Assembly: GCF_000426625.1 (NCBI RefSeq)
Contig: NZ_KE384547.1
Coordinates: 418,986-482,985 of the forward strand
Direction of reading: 5' to 3'
DNA: 64,000 nucleotides
Source of the DNA: Psychrilyobacter atlanticus DSM 19335
Lineage (GTDB): Bacteria; Fusobacteriota; Fusobacteriia; Fusobacteriales; Fusobacteriaceae
Every line of letters begins with the position of its first letter. The stretch's first letter is position 1. Made by a program: the position numbers and the translations under genes. Shown in pieces: positions 1-9,387 of this stretch. The notes under the pieces are model-generated. The model ran no database searches. It worked only from the letters and a program-made list of their open reading frames with translations, and was not told the origin of the DNA.

Positions 1-123
1 ACGGCGATCAACCTGTATGAAGGTCTGGGGTTTAAAAAGATCAATATCCGAAAGGGATATTATGGAGATACAGGGGAAGACGGTATAGTTTATCTGTTTG
101 AAACTTCTTTTTCTTGCAATTAA
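1..123 (+). CDS. rimI: Ribosomal-protein S18 alanine N-acetyltransferase (RimI-like), C-terminal part
   Basis: The reading frame is open from base 1 to a TAA at 121-123, so only the last 40 residues are present. The visible tail contains a 'LYEGLGF' segment followed by 'RKGYY' and an acidic 'GEDG' stretch, which is the usual end of GNAT acetyltransferases of the RimI type (the LYExLGF/RxxYY motif near the acetyl-CoA site). RimI acetylates the N-terminal alanine of ribosomal protein S18. The identification rests on this short tail only, so another GNAT family member is possible. Confidence 0.7.
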   Translation, partial: TAINLYEGLGFKKINIRKGYYGDTGEDGIVYLFETSFSCN

Positions 124-190
124 GGAAGAGAAAATGTAGTGTGTTTTAGAATTTTTTCCTGATGTAGGAAAGGTGGCAAAAGAGGGGTTT

Positions 191-634
191 ATGGAATATA
201 AATTTATTGAAGACAAAGGCATAATAGAATTTGCAGAAAAACATCTGCATCTTTCATATTCTGCCGAAAAAGAGGTAGGAGAATTTTTTAAGGAATTAAA
301 AAATATAAAGGGTATAAATTTTTTAGAATTTATAGAAAAAATGGAGATAGAATTAAACAATAACAGAAAACACGACACGATGAAATTTTTAAAAATCATA
401 AGGGAGTATAGAAATCCTGTCATGACTAAAGCTATGAACAAAGTTAAGGGATTATCAAATTCAATAAAAAATAAGGGATTGGTAGTGGGTGTTCCTAAAA
501 ATTTAGAGGGAGATACACTGACTTTAACTTGGACAATAAAATCTGCAGAAGATGTGGAAAAAATAGTATCTCATTTGGAAAAAAAGAAGGAAGATATAAA
601 GAGTTTAATAACTACCATAAAATGTGGTGGATAA
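191..634 (+). CDS. Hypothetical protein upstream of purB
   Basis: I do not recognise this protein of about 147 residues. It is soluble, Lys/Glu rich and mostly helical in appearance, with no signal peptide or membrane segment. The first half is rich in E/K/F; the second half has an 'REYRNPVM' stretch followed by a 'GDTLTLTWTIKSAEDVEKIVSHL' region split into a beta strand and a helix. That tail recalls the C-terminal dimer domain of ParB-like proteins only faintly. The ATG at 191 follows GAGGGG at 182-187 with a short gap; a GTG at 173, right after AGGAAAG, is the alternative start and would add six residues. The gene lies between rimI and purB on the same strand. Confidence 0.6.
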   Translation: MEYKFIEDKGIIEFAEKHLHLSYSAEKEVGEFFKELKNIKGINFLEFIEKMEIELNNNRKHDTMKFLKIIREYRNPVMTKAMNKVKGLSNSIKNKGLVVGVPKNLEGDTLTLTWTIKSAEDVEKIVSHLEKKKEDIKSLITTIKCGG

Positions 635-647
635 AATATATTAGGAG

Positions 648-2090
648 ATGAAGAGAATAATGATGAATGTATATTCAAACCCGTTAGTAGAGAGATATGG
701 ATCTAAAGAGATGTTAGAAAACTTTTCACCGAATAAGAAATTTTCAAGCTGGAGAAGGCTTTGGATTGCCTTGGCAGAATCAGAAAAAGAATTAGGATTG
801 AACATAACCGATGAACAAATAGCAGAGATGAAAAAATATGTGAACGATATCAACTATGATGTTGCAGCTAAGAGAGAATTAGAGGTAAGACATGATGTAA
901 TGGCTCATGTGCATGCATTTGGTGTACAAGCACCTTCAGCAGCACCAATTATCCATTTAGGAGCGACTTCTGCTTACGTTGGAGACAACACAGATTTAAT
1001 TCAAATAAAAGATGGATACGAGATCTTAAAGAAGAAATTTGTAAATGTATTTAAAAATATGTCTGATTTCGCAATGGAATACAAAGATCTTCCTACCCTT
1101 GGATTTACACATTTCCAAGCTGCACAACTTACTACAGTAGGAAAGAGAACTACATTATGGTTACAAAGTTTAATGTTAGATTTCGAAGAGTTAGAATTCA
1201 GAATGGAAAATATGAGATTTAGAGGAGTGAAGGGAACAACTGGAACTCAGGCTAGTTTCGAAGAATTATTCAACGGAGATTATGACAAGGTAAAACAGCT
1301 TGATATCATGGTTTCTAAAAAATTAGGTTTCGATAGAAGATTTATGGTAACAGGTCAAACTTACGATAGAAAGATAGATTCAGAAACATTGAATTTATTG
1401 TCTAATATAGCTCAAACGGCTCATAAATTAACTAACGATATCAGATTATTACAACACTTAAAAGAGATAGAGGAACCATTTGGAAAGAAACAAATCGGAT
1501 CTTCAGCTATGGCATATAAGAGAAACCCAATGAGAAGTGAGAGAGTATCATCACTAGCAAAATTCGTAATAGCTATGCAACAAAGTACCGCTATGACATC
1601 TGCGACTCAATGGTTTGAAAGAACATTAGATGACTCAGCAAACAAGAGATTATCTGTACCACAGGCGTTTTTAGCAGTGGATTCAATGTTAGTAATTTTA
1701 CAAAATATCTTTGATGGAATGGTAGTATATCCAAAGATGATAGAAAAAAGAATCATGTCTGAATTACCGTTCATGGCAACTGAATACGTTATCATGGAAG
1801 GTGTAAAAAATGGTGGAGATAGACAGGAATTACATGAAAGAATAAGAGAACACTCTATGGAAGCAGGAAAGCAAGTTAAGATAGAAGGTAAGGAGAATGA
1901 CCTTATTGATAGAATCTTAGCTGATGAATACTTCAATATAGATAAAGAAGAATTAGTGAAAATCTTAGATCCAAAGAGATTTGTAGGATTTGCTCCTCAA
2001 CAAACAGTGGAATTTATAGAGGAAGAGATCAATCCAATCATAAAAAAATATGAGCACTTACTTGGAATGGAAGCTGGCTTAAGAGTATAG
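648..2090 (+). CDS. purB: Adenylosuccinate lyase
   Basis: Cleaves adenylosuccinate to AMP and SAICAR to AICAR, both with release of fumarate, in purine synthesis. The roughly 480-residue product is full length and carries the fumarase/aspartase superfamily signature 'GSSAMAYKRNP' in the flexible catalytic loop, as well as the 'LGATSAYVGDN' and 'TFG/TH' type substrate-binding segments. The open frame starts at the ATG at 648, but AGGAG at 643-647 abuts that codon. ATG codons at 660 or 663 are better spaced and match the usual 'MNVYSNPL' beginning of Fusobacteriota homologues. It is followed after 2 bases by a membrane-protein gene, so the two are probably cotranscribed. Confidence 0.97.
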   Translation: MKRIMMNVYSNPLVERYGSKEMLENFSPNKKFSSWRRLWIALAESEKELGLNITDEQIAEMKKYVNDINYDVAAKRELEVRHDVMAHVHAFGVQAPSAAPIIHLGATSAYVGDNTDLIQIKDGYEILKKKFVNVFKNMSDFAMEYKDLPTLGFTHFQAAQLTTVGKRTTLWLQSLMLDFEELEFRMENMRFRGVKGTTGTQASFEELFNGDYDKVKQLDIMVSKKLGFDRRFMVTGQTYDRKIDSETLNLLSNIAQTAHKLTNDIRLLQHLKEIEEPFGKKQIGSSAMAYKRNPMRSERVSSLAKFVIAMQQSTAMTSATQWFERTLDDSANKRLSVPQAFLAVDSMLVILQNIFDGMVVYPKMIEKRIMSELPFMATEYVIMEGVKNGGDRQELHERIREHSMEAGKQVKIEGKENDLIDRILADEYFNIDKEELVKILDPKRFVGFAPQQTVEFIEEEINPIIKKYEHLLGMEAGLRV

Positions 2091-2092
2091 TT

Positions 2093-2623
2093 GTGAAAAG
2101 AAATAAAAAAAACGAAAATAAAAAAAGAGAGCTTTATTTAGTAGCCTTTGTGCTGCTAGCTCTCTATTTTTCGTTATTCGAAACTATAATTCCAAAACCC
2201 TTTCCATGGATGAAATTGGGGTTAGCTAATTTAGCTACGATAATAGTTTTAGTAAAATTTGGAAAAAAGATGGCCTTTGAGGTTTTGTTTTTAAGGATAC
2301 TCATCCAAGGGATGATGATAGGGACCCTTTTTACCCCAGGATTTTTTATAAGTTTGACATCAGGGGTAATAAGTACAGGAGCCATGTGTTTTCTATATAG
2401 TCTAAAAAAACATATAAGTCTTGTGGCAATAAGTATTTTTTCAGCCCTCACCCATAATATAGTACAATTGATAGTGGTATATTTCCTTCTATTTCGAAAT
2501 ACCGATATTATGGGAAGGTCCATATTGATATTTGTGATGATATTTTTGGGGATAGGAGTGGTATCTGGAGGAGTTATAGGAGTTATAGCCAGTAGATTGA
2601 AATTGAGACCTTCTAATTTATAG
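2093..2623 (+). CDS. Gx transporter family membrane protein (heptaprenyl diphosphate synthase component I-like)
   Basis: A 176-residue integral membrane protein with about five hydrophobic segments after a basic N-terminus. It has the family features 'FETIIPKPFPWMKLGLAN' near residues 25-42 and 'GVISTGAM' in the middle, which place it in the Gx transporter / Hpre_diP_synt_I family (often predicted as an ECF-type substrate component). The substrate is unknown; isoprenoid-quinone or flavin-related roles have been suggested for relatives. It starts with GTG two bases after the purB stop, so translation may be coupled. A function beyond membrane transport is not supported by the sequence. Confidence 0.8.
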   Translation: MKRNKKNENKKRELYLVAFVLLALYFSLFETIIPKPFPWMKLGLANLATIIVLVKFGKKMAFEVLFLRILIQGMMIGTLFTPGFFISLTSGVISTGAMCFLYSLKKHISLVAISIFSALTHNIVQLIVVYFLLFRNTDIMGRSILIFVMIFLGIGVVSGGVIGVIASRLKLRPSNL

Positions 2624-2682
2624 AGGGATATTCATAAATTACTCATATAGGAAAATAAGGGTAAAATATAGGGGGATACGAG

Positions 2683-4047
2683 ATGCAAAAGAGAAAATAT
2701 TTTGGAACAGATGGGATAAGGGGAGAAGCCAATAGGGAACTAACGGTGGATATAGCCATGAGATTGGGTTATGCCCTGGCTTATTATTTAAAGAAAAAAA
2801 ATCCTGATAAAAAAAAGATAGATGTAGTTATCGGAAGTGATACTAGAATATCTGGATACATGTTAAGATCAGCTCTGATGGCAGGGTTATCTTCAATGGG
2901 TGTTCATATTACATATGTAGGAGTGTTACCAACTCCAGGTGTAGCATATCTTACCCAGGCAAAATCAGCTGACGCAGGAATAATGATCTCAGCTTCTCAT
3001 AATCCGGCTAAAGATAACGGGATAAAGATATTTAGAAGCAATGGTACGAAATTACCAGATGAGATAGAGTTAGAATTAGAAGATTTAATGGACAGTTATG
3101 AGGAAATTTCAAAGGAATGTGTAGCAGGGGATAAAGTTGGTAAAGTTCTAATGGAAGATGACGATTATTTTTTATATAGAGATTTTTTATTGTCTACTAT
3201 AAAGGGAGATTTTTCAGGGATGAAGATAATCTTAGATTCAGCTAATGGAGCAGCATTTAAATTAGCCAGATCGATATTTTCTAGATTAGGAGCAGAGATA
3301 GTATCTATAAATGACCTGCCTAATGGAACGAATATAAACGTGAAGTGCGGATCTACTCATCCAGAAATTTTAGCTAAAGTTGTAGTTGGGTACAGTGCAG
3401 ATCTAGGACTAGCCTATGATGGAGATGCTGATAGATTGATGGCAGTAGATAAATTTGGAAATATAATAGATGGAGACAAGATCATATCTATATTAGCTTT
3501 AAATTTAAAAGAAAAAGATGAGTTAAACAATAATAAAGTAGTGACTACTGTTATGAGTAATATGGGGTTTGAAAAATATCTTGAAAACAAAGGGATTACT
3601 TTAGTGAGAGCTAATGTAGGAGACAGATATGTGATAGCTAAGATGAAAGAACAGGGATTAAATCTTGGAGGAGAACAATCAGGTCATATAATAATGTCAG
3701 ACTACAATACTACAGGAGATGGAATTTTAGTATCTCTAAAATTAGTAGAAGCACTACGTGACTGTGGAAAATCTATAGATGAATTGGTATCTGGTATAGT
3801 TGACTGGCCGCAAATTTTAATCAATGTAAGGGTAGAAAATTCTAAGAAAAATACTTGGAATGAAAATAATGCAATAAAAGAGATTATAAGGATAAAGGAA
3901 AAAGAGATGGACGGGTTAGGAAGAGTATTAGTTAGAACTTCTGGAACAGAACCGTTAGTAAGGGTAATGGTAGAAGGAAAAGATAAAACTCAAGTAGATT
4001 CAGTGGCAGCTGAGATAGCAGATGTAGTAAAAAAAGAATTAGGATAA
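2683..4047 (+). CDS. glmM: Phosphoglucosamine mutase
   Basis: Interconverts glucosamine-6-phosphate and glucosamine-1-phosphate on the way to UDP-GlcNAc, the precursor of peptidoglycan and lipid A. The 454-residue product has the typical family length. The phosphoserine loop is 'ISASHNP' at 102-108 with the catalytic serine at 105, the metal-binding loop is 'DGDAD' at 246-250, and the C-terminal phosphate-binding loop reads 'RTSGTEPLVRVMVEG'. A GGGGG ribosome binding site lies 7 bases before the ATG. The gene ends at a clear terminator hairpin. Confidence 0.97.
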   Translation: MQKRKYFGTDGIRGEANRELTVDIAMRLGYALAYYLKKKNPDKKKIDVVIGSDTRISGYMLRSALMAGLSSMGVHITYVGVLPTPGVAYLTQAKSADAGIMISASHNPAKDNGIKIFRSNGTKLPDEIELELEDLMDSYEEISKECVAGDKVGKVLMEDDDYFLYRDFLLSTIKGDFSGMKIILDSANGAAFKLARSIFSRLGAEIVSINDLPNGTNINVKCGSTHPEILAKVVVGYSADLGLAYDGDADRLMAVDKFGNIIDGDKIISILALNLKEKDELNNNKVVTTVMSNMGFEKYLENKGITLVRANVGDRYVIAKMKEQGLNLGGEQSGHIIMSDYNTTGDGILVSLKLVEALRDCGKSIDELVSGIVDWPQILINVRVENSKKNTWNENNAIKEIIRIKEKEMDGLGRVLVRTSGTEPLVRVMVEGKDKTQVDSVAAEIADVVKKELG

Positions 4048-4052
4048 TTAAA

Positions 4053-4086
4053 TAAAAAGAGGTTCTTTATAAGGGTCTCTTTTTAT
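4053..4086 (+). terminator. Rho-independent terminator after glmM
   Basis: Arms 4054-4065 and 4073-4084 pair over 12 bp with three G-U wobbles, around a 7-base loop. The right arm ends in a T tract. Confidence 0.8.
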
Positions 4087-4127
4087 CTAAAATCACCTAA
4101 AAATTATAAAAACAGAGGATGATGAGT

Positions 4128-4835
4128 ATGTATAAAAATTTTTCCAAAGTATACGATATAATGATGGAATACGCAGATTATGATGGATGGAAGAATATCA
4201 TCGAAGAAAAAATAGAACGGTATGGAGATTCTCCTAAAACTATCTTAGATTTAGGGTGTGGAACTGGAGAAGTGCTTCTTAGATTGCTTCCTGATTATGA
4301 GATGACAGGAGTAGATCTATCTAAAGAGATGGTGGAAATAGCCAACAGGAAGATAGATTCAGCATCATTTTATGTGCAGGATATGAGGGAATTAAAATTG
4401 GATAAAAAACATGATGTGGTTATCTCTCTTTTTGATACCGTAAACCATCTAATATCTTTGGAAGGGCTGAAAAAAACTTTTTCTAGTGTATGGGAAAACC
4501 TAAGTGAAGATGGACTATATATATTTGATGTAGTTACTAGAGAACTGATGGAAGAGATGTTTCCAGGAGGGAACTTTATAGATGATAGGGGAGATATAAT
4601 GATCATCTGGGAACATGAAGAAGATATAGAGGAAGGGATAGATTACGTAGATACAACTTTCTTCGTGAAACAAAAAAATGGGATGTTTAAAAAGATAACA
4701 GAGGAATATGTGAAGAAGATATTTACTGTAGATGAGATTATAAATACAGCTAAAGAAGTAGGGTTCCAAGTGGTAGAAGTAGAAGAGAACTCTGAATTAG
4801 CAGGAGAAAGAATATTCTTTACTCTTAAAAAATAA
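4128..4835 (+). CDS. Class I SAM-dependent methyltransferase (YqeM/UbiE-like)
   Basis: A 235-residue soluble methyltransferase. Motif I is 'ILDLGCGTGEVL' near residue 40, followed by an acidic residue in 'VDLSKEMVEIA' that would bind the SAM ribose, and 'ISLFDTVNHL' as motif post-II. It begins 'MYKNFSKVYD', the usual opening of the YqeM-type family found in Firmicutes and Fusobacteria; the substrate of these enzymes is not settled. The ATG at 4128 is preferred to the one at 4119 because AGAGG at 4114-4118 is well spaced only for the former. It stands alone between two other + strand genes. Confidence 0.85.
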   Translation: MYKNFSKVYDIMMEYADYDGWKNIIEEKIERYGDSPKTILDLGCGTGEVLLRLLPDYEMTGVDLSKEMVEIANRKIDSASFYVQDMRELKLDKKHDVVISLFDTVNHLISLEGLKKTFSSVWENLSEDGLYIFDVVTRELMEEMFPGGNFIDDRGDIMIIWEHEEDIEEGIDYVDTTFFVKQKNGMFKKITEEYVKKIFTVDEIINTAKEVGFQVVEVEENSELAGERIFFTLKK

Positions 4836-4917
4836 AATTATTAAAAATTGGTAAAGATTTTGGCTATTATCTGCATTATATTGTTAGGTTTTAGTCTGCA
4901 TCAAAAAGGGAGAAAAA

Positions 4918-6063
4918 ATGGAAAAGAATAGAAAAAATATCATGGTGATATCATATATCATGTTTGCGTATATGGGGATAGCTTTTTTATCTCAAGGGTC
5001 TTTAAAGTTAGAGATGGCAGAAAGTTTTGGGATAACTACCTCAAAATTACAATACTTATTCACGGTATTTTCAACGGCAAGTATGATTACAGTGATTGCC
5101 AATAAGGTGTTTTTAGATATAGTCCCATTGAAATTAGAGGTTATTTTATCTAGTTTATTTATATTGGTTGGAACATTTTTTATGATTTTAACAAAAAATG
5201 TAAATATATTTATGATGGGTTTAATACTATCAGGTTTAGGAATAGGAGTATACATATCTTTGGCTAGTTATCTGATTATAAATACGTTTACTGAAGATAG
5301 AAATGGGAAACTTAATTTTTTGCATTTTTCATATTCTATAAGTGCAGTATTGACTCCTATTATAGCAGCGACACTCATTGGAATCAGTCTGAGCTGGAAT
5401 ATGGTATACATGACTCTTCTTACTTTGGTAGCTGTAATTATTTTCTTGGCTCTAAGAACAGATTTTAGTAGCGTTACCCATGAAAAAGATGAAAAAAATG
5501 AATCTCAGCCAGCTAAATGGGATTTTAAGGTGTATTTATCGGCAGCGATGCTTTTTTTATATGTTTTTACAGAGATGATATTTTCATATTGGATAGTTGA
5601 ATACATGGTAAATAAAGGAGCATATGGAGGAGAAGCTAAGATCTCACTTTCTATATTCTGGTTATTTATAGCAGGTGGAAGACTAATAGCAGGGAAATTA
5701 GGTCATAAATTTACAGTGATTAATATGGTAATAACTCTATTATCTATAGCCTTGATATCTTATTTTACTCTGATGCTGGTTCAAGGAATTTGGGTAACCT
5801 ATATATTTGTAGGTCTTTTGGGATTTGGATTTTCAAGTTTATATCCGTCTATCATCGCTTTAGGAACTGAGGGAAGGAAAAGTATAAGCCCTAGTTTGAT
5901 GACCTTTATAATGACATCGGGGTCTGTAGGAGGGATAATATATTCTCCGATCTCTGGATGGGTAAGTAGTAACTTTAATGTAATGTTAACTATGGGAATA
6001 GGAATAATAACGACTATATTGATGCTATCTATATCACTTTTTTTAAAAATCAAGAAAAAATAA
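4918..6063 (+). CDS. MFS transporter, TsgA-like
   Basis: A 381-residue membrane protein with about 12 hydrophobic segments and a central cytoplasmic linker rich in Glu and Lys (near residues 182-198). Features shared with the TsgA branch of the major facilitator superfamily include 'FTVFSTASM' early on, 'VPLKLEV' in helix 3, and 'GFGFSSLYPSIIALGTEG' in the second half. Substrate is unknown: TsgA of enterobacteria is linked to nitrite or osmotic responses only indirectly. A GGGAG ribosome binding site precedes the ATG. Sugar transporters of the FucP group are the nearest alternative. Confidence 0.8.
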   Translation: MEKNRKNIMVISYIMFAYMGIAFLSQGSLKLEMAESFGITTSKLQYLFTVFSTASMITVIANKVFLDIVPLKLEVILSSLFILVGTFFMILTKNVNIFMMGLILSGLGIGVYISLASYLIINTFTEDRNGKLNFLHFSYSISAVLTPIIAATLIGISLSWNMVYMTLLTLVAVIIFLALRTDFSSVTHEKDEKNESQPAKWDFKVYLSAAMLFLYVFTEMIFSYWIVEYMVNKGAYGGEAKISLSIFWLFIAGGRLIAGKLGHKFTVINMVITLLSIALISYFTLMLVQGIWVTYIFVGLLGFGFSSLYPSIIALGTEGRKSISPSLMTFIMTSGSVGGIIYSPISGWVSSNFNVMLTMGIGIITTILMLSISLFLKIKKK

Positions 6064-6310
6064 CTACTGAAAATTAAGGACAATAGGTCTAAAAAAATGA
6101 GTGCAAAGAGTAAAAATGTTTACATTTTACACATTATATGATAAGATTTTTAGTGAAATTAATAACTTTGAAAATTTATATGTGTATCGAATGTAATAAA
6201 AACGTATGGAAAAGCAAAAAAAAGTATAAACTTAAGGATAAATTAAGAATACAAATGAAAAAACAATACTAATGTATTATTATATCAAGGATGGTTTAAA
6301 TATATACCCC
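6064..6310. other. Intergenic region upstream of the ATP synthase operon
   Basis: No gene is visible on either strand in the 305 bases between the MFS gene and the atp operon. A short inverted repeat at 6113-6128 (AAAATGT/ACATTTT) could be a weak terminator for the MFS gene. The rest is A-rich sequence without recognisable structure up to the promoter at 6311. Confidence 0.5.
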
Positions 6311-6340
6311 TTGACACAACCGACCAGCAGGTAGTAAAGT
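6311..6340 (+). promoter_or_regulatory. Probable promoter of the atp operon
   Basis: A perfect TTGACA at 6311-6316 is followed after 18 bases by TAAAGT at 6335-6340, just upstream of the first gene of the ATP synthase operon. The -10 is imperfect, so the exact start of transcription is uncertain. Confidence 0.6.
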
Positions 6341-6374
6341 ATTTATATGAAAATCTCAGTGGGAGGATATGGAT

Positions 6375-6584
6375 ATGGGCAGCAAAAATGACATATTTTA
6401 TTACTTATCTTTATTGACTCAATTGGGGTTCACTATAATATTTAGTATTTTGATATGTATTTTTATCTATAAAGTAATTGCAAAATTTATAGGTGAAAAT
6501 ATATTTTTATTTGTTTTTTTTATAATATTAGGTGTTGTAGGGGGATTTTATAACGCTTATAAACTGATAATGAAAAAGAAATGA
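6375..6584 (+). CDS. AtpZ/AtpI family protein
   Basis: A 69-residue protein with two hydrophobic hairpin segments (about residues 8-30 and 40-60) and a short basic tail. It has the 'LLTQLGFTIIF' opening and 'GVVGGFYNAYKLI' end of the AtpZ / ATPase_gene1 family, which precedes atpI in many atp operons. These proteins are thought to help assemble the c ring or supply divalent cations, but are not part of the finished enzyme. ATG 6375 is preferred over 6369 because GGGAGG at 6361-6366 is only 2 bases from the earlier codon. Confidence 0.8.
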   Translation: MGSKNDIFYYLSLLTQLGFTIIFSILICIFIYKVIAKFIGENIFLFVFFIILGVVGGFYNAYKLIMKKK

Positions 6585-6685
6585 CTTTGTTTTAAGTTTA
6601 ATTTGAGTGTGTAAAAGATTGACTTTATAGTAGAAAATAGAGTAAATTTATAAAAGGGAAAATAAATGAAAAACGAGGTATGATT

Positions 6686-7063
6686 ATGGGAAAAGAATTG
6701 AAGATACTCATAAGAAACAGTGTGATAACATCTGCACTGATACTTATATATGGGATAGTAACTTGGGATAAATTAGTGCTACTGGCTGTGTTTGGCGGCT
6801 CTTTAGTTTCGCTTTTGACTTTGTACATGACCATAAGGGACGCAGAAGTTTCGGTACATAGTTCAAATGCTAACAAATTAACAATATTAGGATATACCAA
6901 AAGGTATTTTATATATGGAATATTTTTATTTTTAATGGCTAAATTCATCGGGTTTAGTGGTATTGTAATGGGAGGAATGGGACTTTTAAATGTTAAGTTC
7001 AACATATTATTATTTGGTGTTAATGGATTTATAAATAAATTGAAACACAGACTAAAAAATTAA
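6686..7063 (+). CDS. atpI: ATP synthase subunit I
   Basis: A 125-residue membrane protein with about four hydrophobic segments located directly before atpB. The position, size and pattern (paired N-terminal helices, then 'KRYFIYGIFLFLMAKFIG') match AtpI, a chaperone that helps build the c ring in Na+-coupled ATP synthases of Propionigenium and relatives. GAGG at 6675-6678 is 7 bases from the ATG at 6686 but only 1 base from the alternative at 6680, so the later start is used. AtpI sequences are poorly conserved and the call leans on context. Confidence 0.8.
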   Translation: MGKELKILIRNSVITSALILIYGIVTWDKLVLLAVFGGSLVSLLTLYMTIRDAEVSVHSSNANKLTILGYTKRYFIYGIFLFLMAKFIGFSGIVMGGMGLLNVKFNILLFGVNGFINKLKHRLKN

Positions 7064-7089
7064 CTTCATGAAAGGAGGGTAGTTTTACT

Positions 7090-7965
7090 ATGAGTAAGAA
7101 ACCAATGAGTTTTAAAGTCTTTGCAGGGGTAGCAATAGTCGTAGCAGTAGTTATAAACTTTGTATTAAAAGTTGCTGTGAAAGCTGGAGCTGTAAGCGTG
7201 ATTACGCCGCCACTAGTTGAAGGACCGAAGGTAGTATTTTTTATACCGACTCCTCATAATTTTTCGTTCGCTATGGAAATGGCAAATGGGGGATATGGGA
7301 TTCCAGTAACAATTACGGTTGTAACAACATGGGCATTGATAGCTTTATTTTTCCTATTTTTCAATTGGGGATTAAAGAATCTTGAGATGGTACCAGGGAA
7401 AAAACAAGCATTTTTCGAAACATTGTATGATGTATATGATAGTTTAGTAACACAAATGTTTGGTAAAAGAGGAAAGGAATTTGTAGTTTATATATCAGCT
7501 TTAATAAGTTTTATAGCTATATCTAATATTACATCATTTTTTCCAATTCCAGGATTCAGTACAGTAAATGGACAATTTGTAATTTCACCATTACTTAGAT
7601 CTCCATCGGCAGACATCAACACTACGTTAGGACTAGCACTTATTACAACATTTATGTTTATATATGTTGCTATTAAAGAAAATGGTATAAAAGGATATGT
7701 AGGAGGATTATGTGATCCAACACCAGTTATGTTACCGATGAATATAATCGGAGAATTAGCTAAACCAACTAATATATCTATGCGTTTGTTTGGAAATGCA
7801 TTTGCAGGAATGGTTATCATGGGACTGTTATATATGGCAGCACCAGCAGTATTACCAGCACCATTACATCTATACTTTGACCTATTCCAAGGTCTGGTAC
7901 AAAGTTTCGTATTTACCATGTTAACAATGGTATATATTCAAGGGTCAATGGCAACAGAAGATTAA
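7090..7965 (+). CDS. atpB: F0F1 ATP synthase subunit a
   Basis: Stator subunit that forms the ion half-channels next to the c ring. The 291-residue product has several long hydrophobic helices. The essential arginine lies in 'MRLFGNAFAG' (Arg232), preceded by 'GELAKPTNIS', and the C-terminal helix contains the conserved 'FDLFQGLVQSFVF' with its polar residues. The coupling ion is probably Na+, judged from the c subunit next door. A strong AAGGAGGG ribosome binding site is present. Confidence 0.97.
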   Translation: MSKKPMSFKVFAGVAIVVAVVINFVLKVAVKAGAVSVITPPLVEGPKVVFFIPTPHNFSFAMEMANGGYGIPVTITVVTTWALIALFFLFFNWGLKNLEMVPGKKQAFFETLYDVYDSLVTQMFGKRGKEFVVYISALISFIAISNITSFFPIPGFSTVNGQFVISPLLRSPSADINTTLGLALITTFMFIYVAIKENGIKGYVGGLCDPTPVMLPMNIIGELAKPTNISMRLFGNAFAGMVIMGLLYMAAPAVLPAPLHLYFDLFQGLVQSFVFTMLTMVYIQGSMATED

Positions 7966-8005
7966 GCAATAACAAAAATTATTTATAAAAAATTTCAGGA
8001 GGTAA

Positions 8006-8281
<276 letters not shown>

Positions 8282-8341
8282 ACTAACCTGAATCTAATAG
8301 ATAGGTTTTAGATTAAATTTCTAAGAGAGGAGGTAGTTAGT

Positions 8342-8848
8342 TTGAACGAGACAATCATGCCAGCAGTAGGTATAGATATTAATCTATTTTGGCAAATAAT
8401 AAACTTTGTTATACTTATTTTTGTTTTCAAGAAATATTTTCATAAACCATTGAATGATTTCTTAGAAACAAGAAGAGAAAAAATAGCAGGAGAATTAACT
8501 CATGCTAAAAAGGATAGGGAATTAGCAGCTAGCTTAAATGAAGAAGCAGCTATGACAAGAAAAACAGCAAAATTAGAAGCTAACAAGATAATAACTGTGG
8601 CAGAAAAAAAGGCTGAAGAAAGAAAAGAACTTATTCTTAAGGAAACAAATGCTACTAGAGAAAAAATGATAGCAACAGCAGAAGCTGATATCGCTAAGAT
8701 GAAATCTCAAGCTAGAAAAGAATTACAAGTTGAAGCTACTAAGTTAGCAGCGACATTAGCTGAAAAGATGATCAATGAAAAGATGAATAAAGAACTAGGA
8801 GGAAACTTACTAGACCAATTCATTGATGAGGTAGGGGATACTAAATGA
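8342..8848 (+). CDS. atpF: F0F1 ATP synthase subunit b
   Basis: Peripheral stalk subunit of 168 residues: one N-terminal membrane helix (about residues 13-33, 'FWQIINFVILIFVFKKYF') then a long charged coiled coil rich in Ala, Glu and Lys. The start is a TTG at 8342, 8 bases after GAGGAGG at 8327-8333; the next in-frame ATG at 8357 would be too far from the ribosome binding site and would cut into the usual N-terminus. It overlaps atpH by 4 bases (ATGA), so translation is coupled. Confidence 0.95.
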   Translation: MNETIMPAVGIDINLFWQIINFVILIFVFKKYFHKPLNDFLETRREKIAGELTHAKKDRELAASLNEEAAMTRKTAKLEANKIITVAEKKAEERKELILKETNATREKMIATAEADIAKMKSQARKELQVEATKLAATLAEKMINEKMNKELGGNLLDQFIDEVGDTK

Positions 8849-9369
8849 TAGGAGCTAAAGTAGGAAAAAGATATGCTGTAGCAATTTATGATATTGCTGC
8901 AGGAGAAAATAAAGTAACTGAAGTCTATGATACTCTTAATTCTATTATGGAAACATATTTAGAAAACTTAGAGTTTAAAAATTTAGTAGCTCATCCGCTG
9001 ATTTCAAAAGAGGATAAGAAGAACTTTGTAAAAAAAGTATTTCCTAACTTTGATGAAGTTGAGATGGATATAGTAAATTACTTAATTGATAAAGATAGAC
9101 TATTAGACATTAGATCTATTGTAGCAGAGTTTTTAAAGATCTATTATGAGAAAAATCAAATAGTAGATGTAGAAGCTACCTTTGCACTAGAACCTAATGA
9201 AGCACAAAAAGAAAATCTAATTAAAAAATTAGAGGCAAAAACAGGTAAAAAAATAAACTTAACTGTAAAGATAGACAGCTCTATTATCGCAGGTGGAATC
9301 CTTAAAATTGGGGACGAAATCACAGACGGTAGTATCAAGAGACAACTAGAAACTTTATGGAAAAAATAG
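8845..9369 (+). CDS. atpH: F0F1 ATP synthase subunit delta
   Basis: Links the F1 head to the peripheral stalk. The 174-residue product has the helical N-terminal domain and the C-terminal 'GGILKIGDEITDGSIKRQLETL' type ending characteristic of the OSCP/delta family. It overlaps the end of atpF by four bases and is followed by atpA after 18 bases, inside the canonical order B-E-F-H-A-G-D-C. Confidence 0.95.
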   Translation: MIGAKVGKRYAVAIYDIAAGENKVTEVYDTLNSIMETYLENLEFKNLVAHPLISKEDKKNFVKKVFPNFDEVEMDIVNYLIDKDRLLDIRSIVAEFLKIYYEKNQIVDVEATFALEPNEAQKENLIKKLEAKTGKKINLTVKIDSSIIAGGILKIGDEITDGSIKRQLETLWKK

Positions 9370-9387
9370 TGGTAGGAGGTGTACTAG

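Noticed and set aside
6064-6368. Hidden small gene upstream of the atp operon
   Set aside because: No frame with a start, ribosome binding site and plausible coding pattern was seen on either strand.
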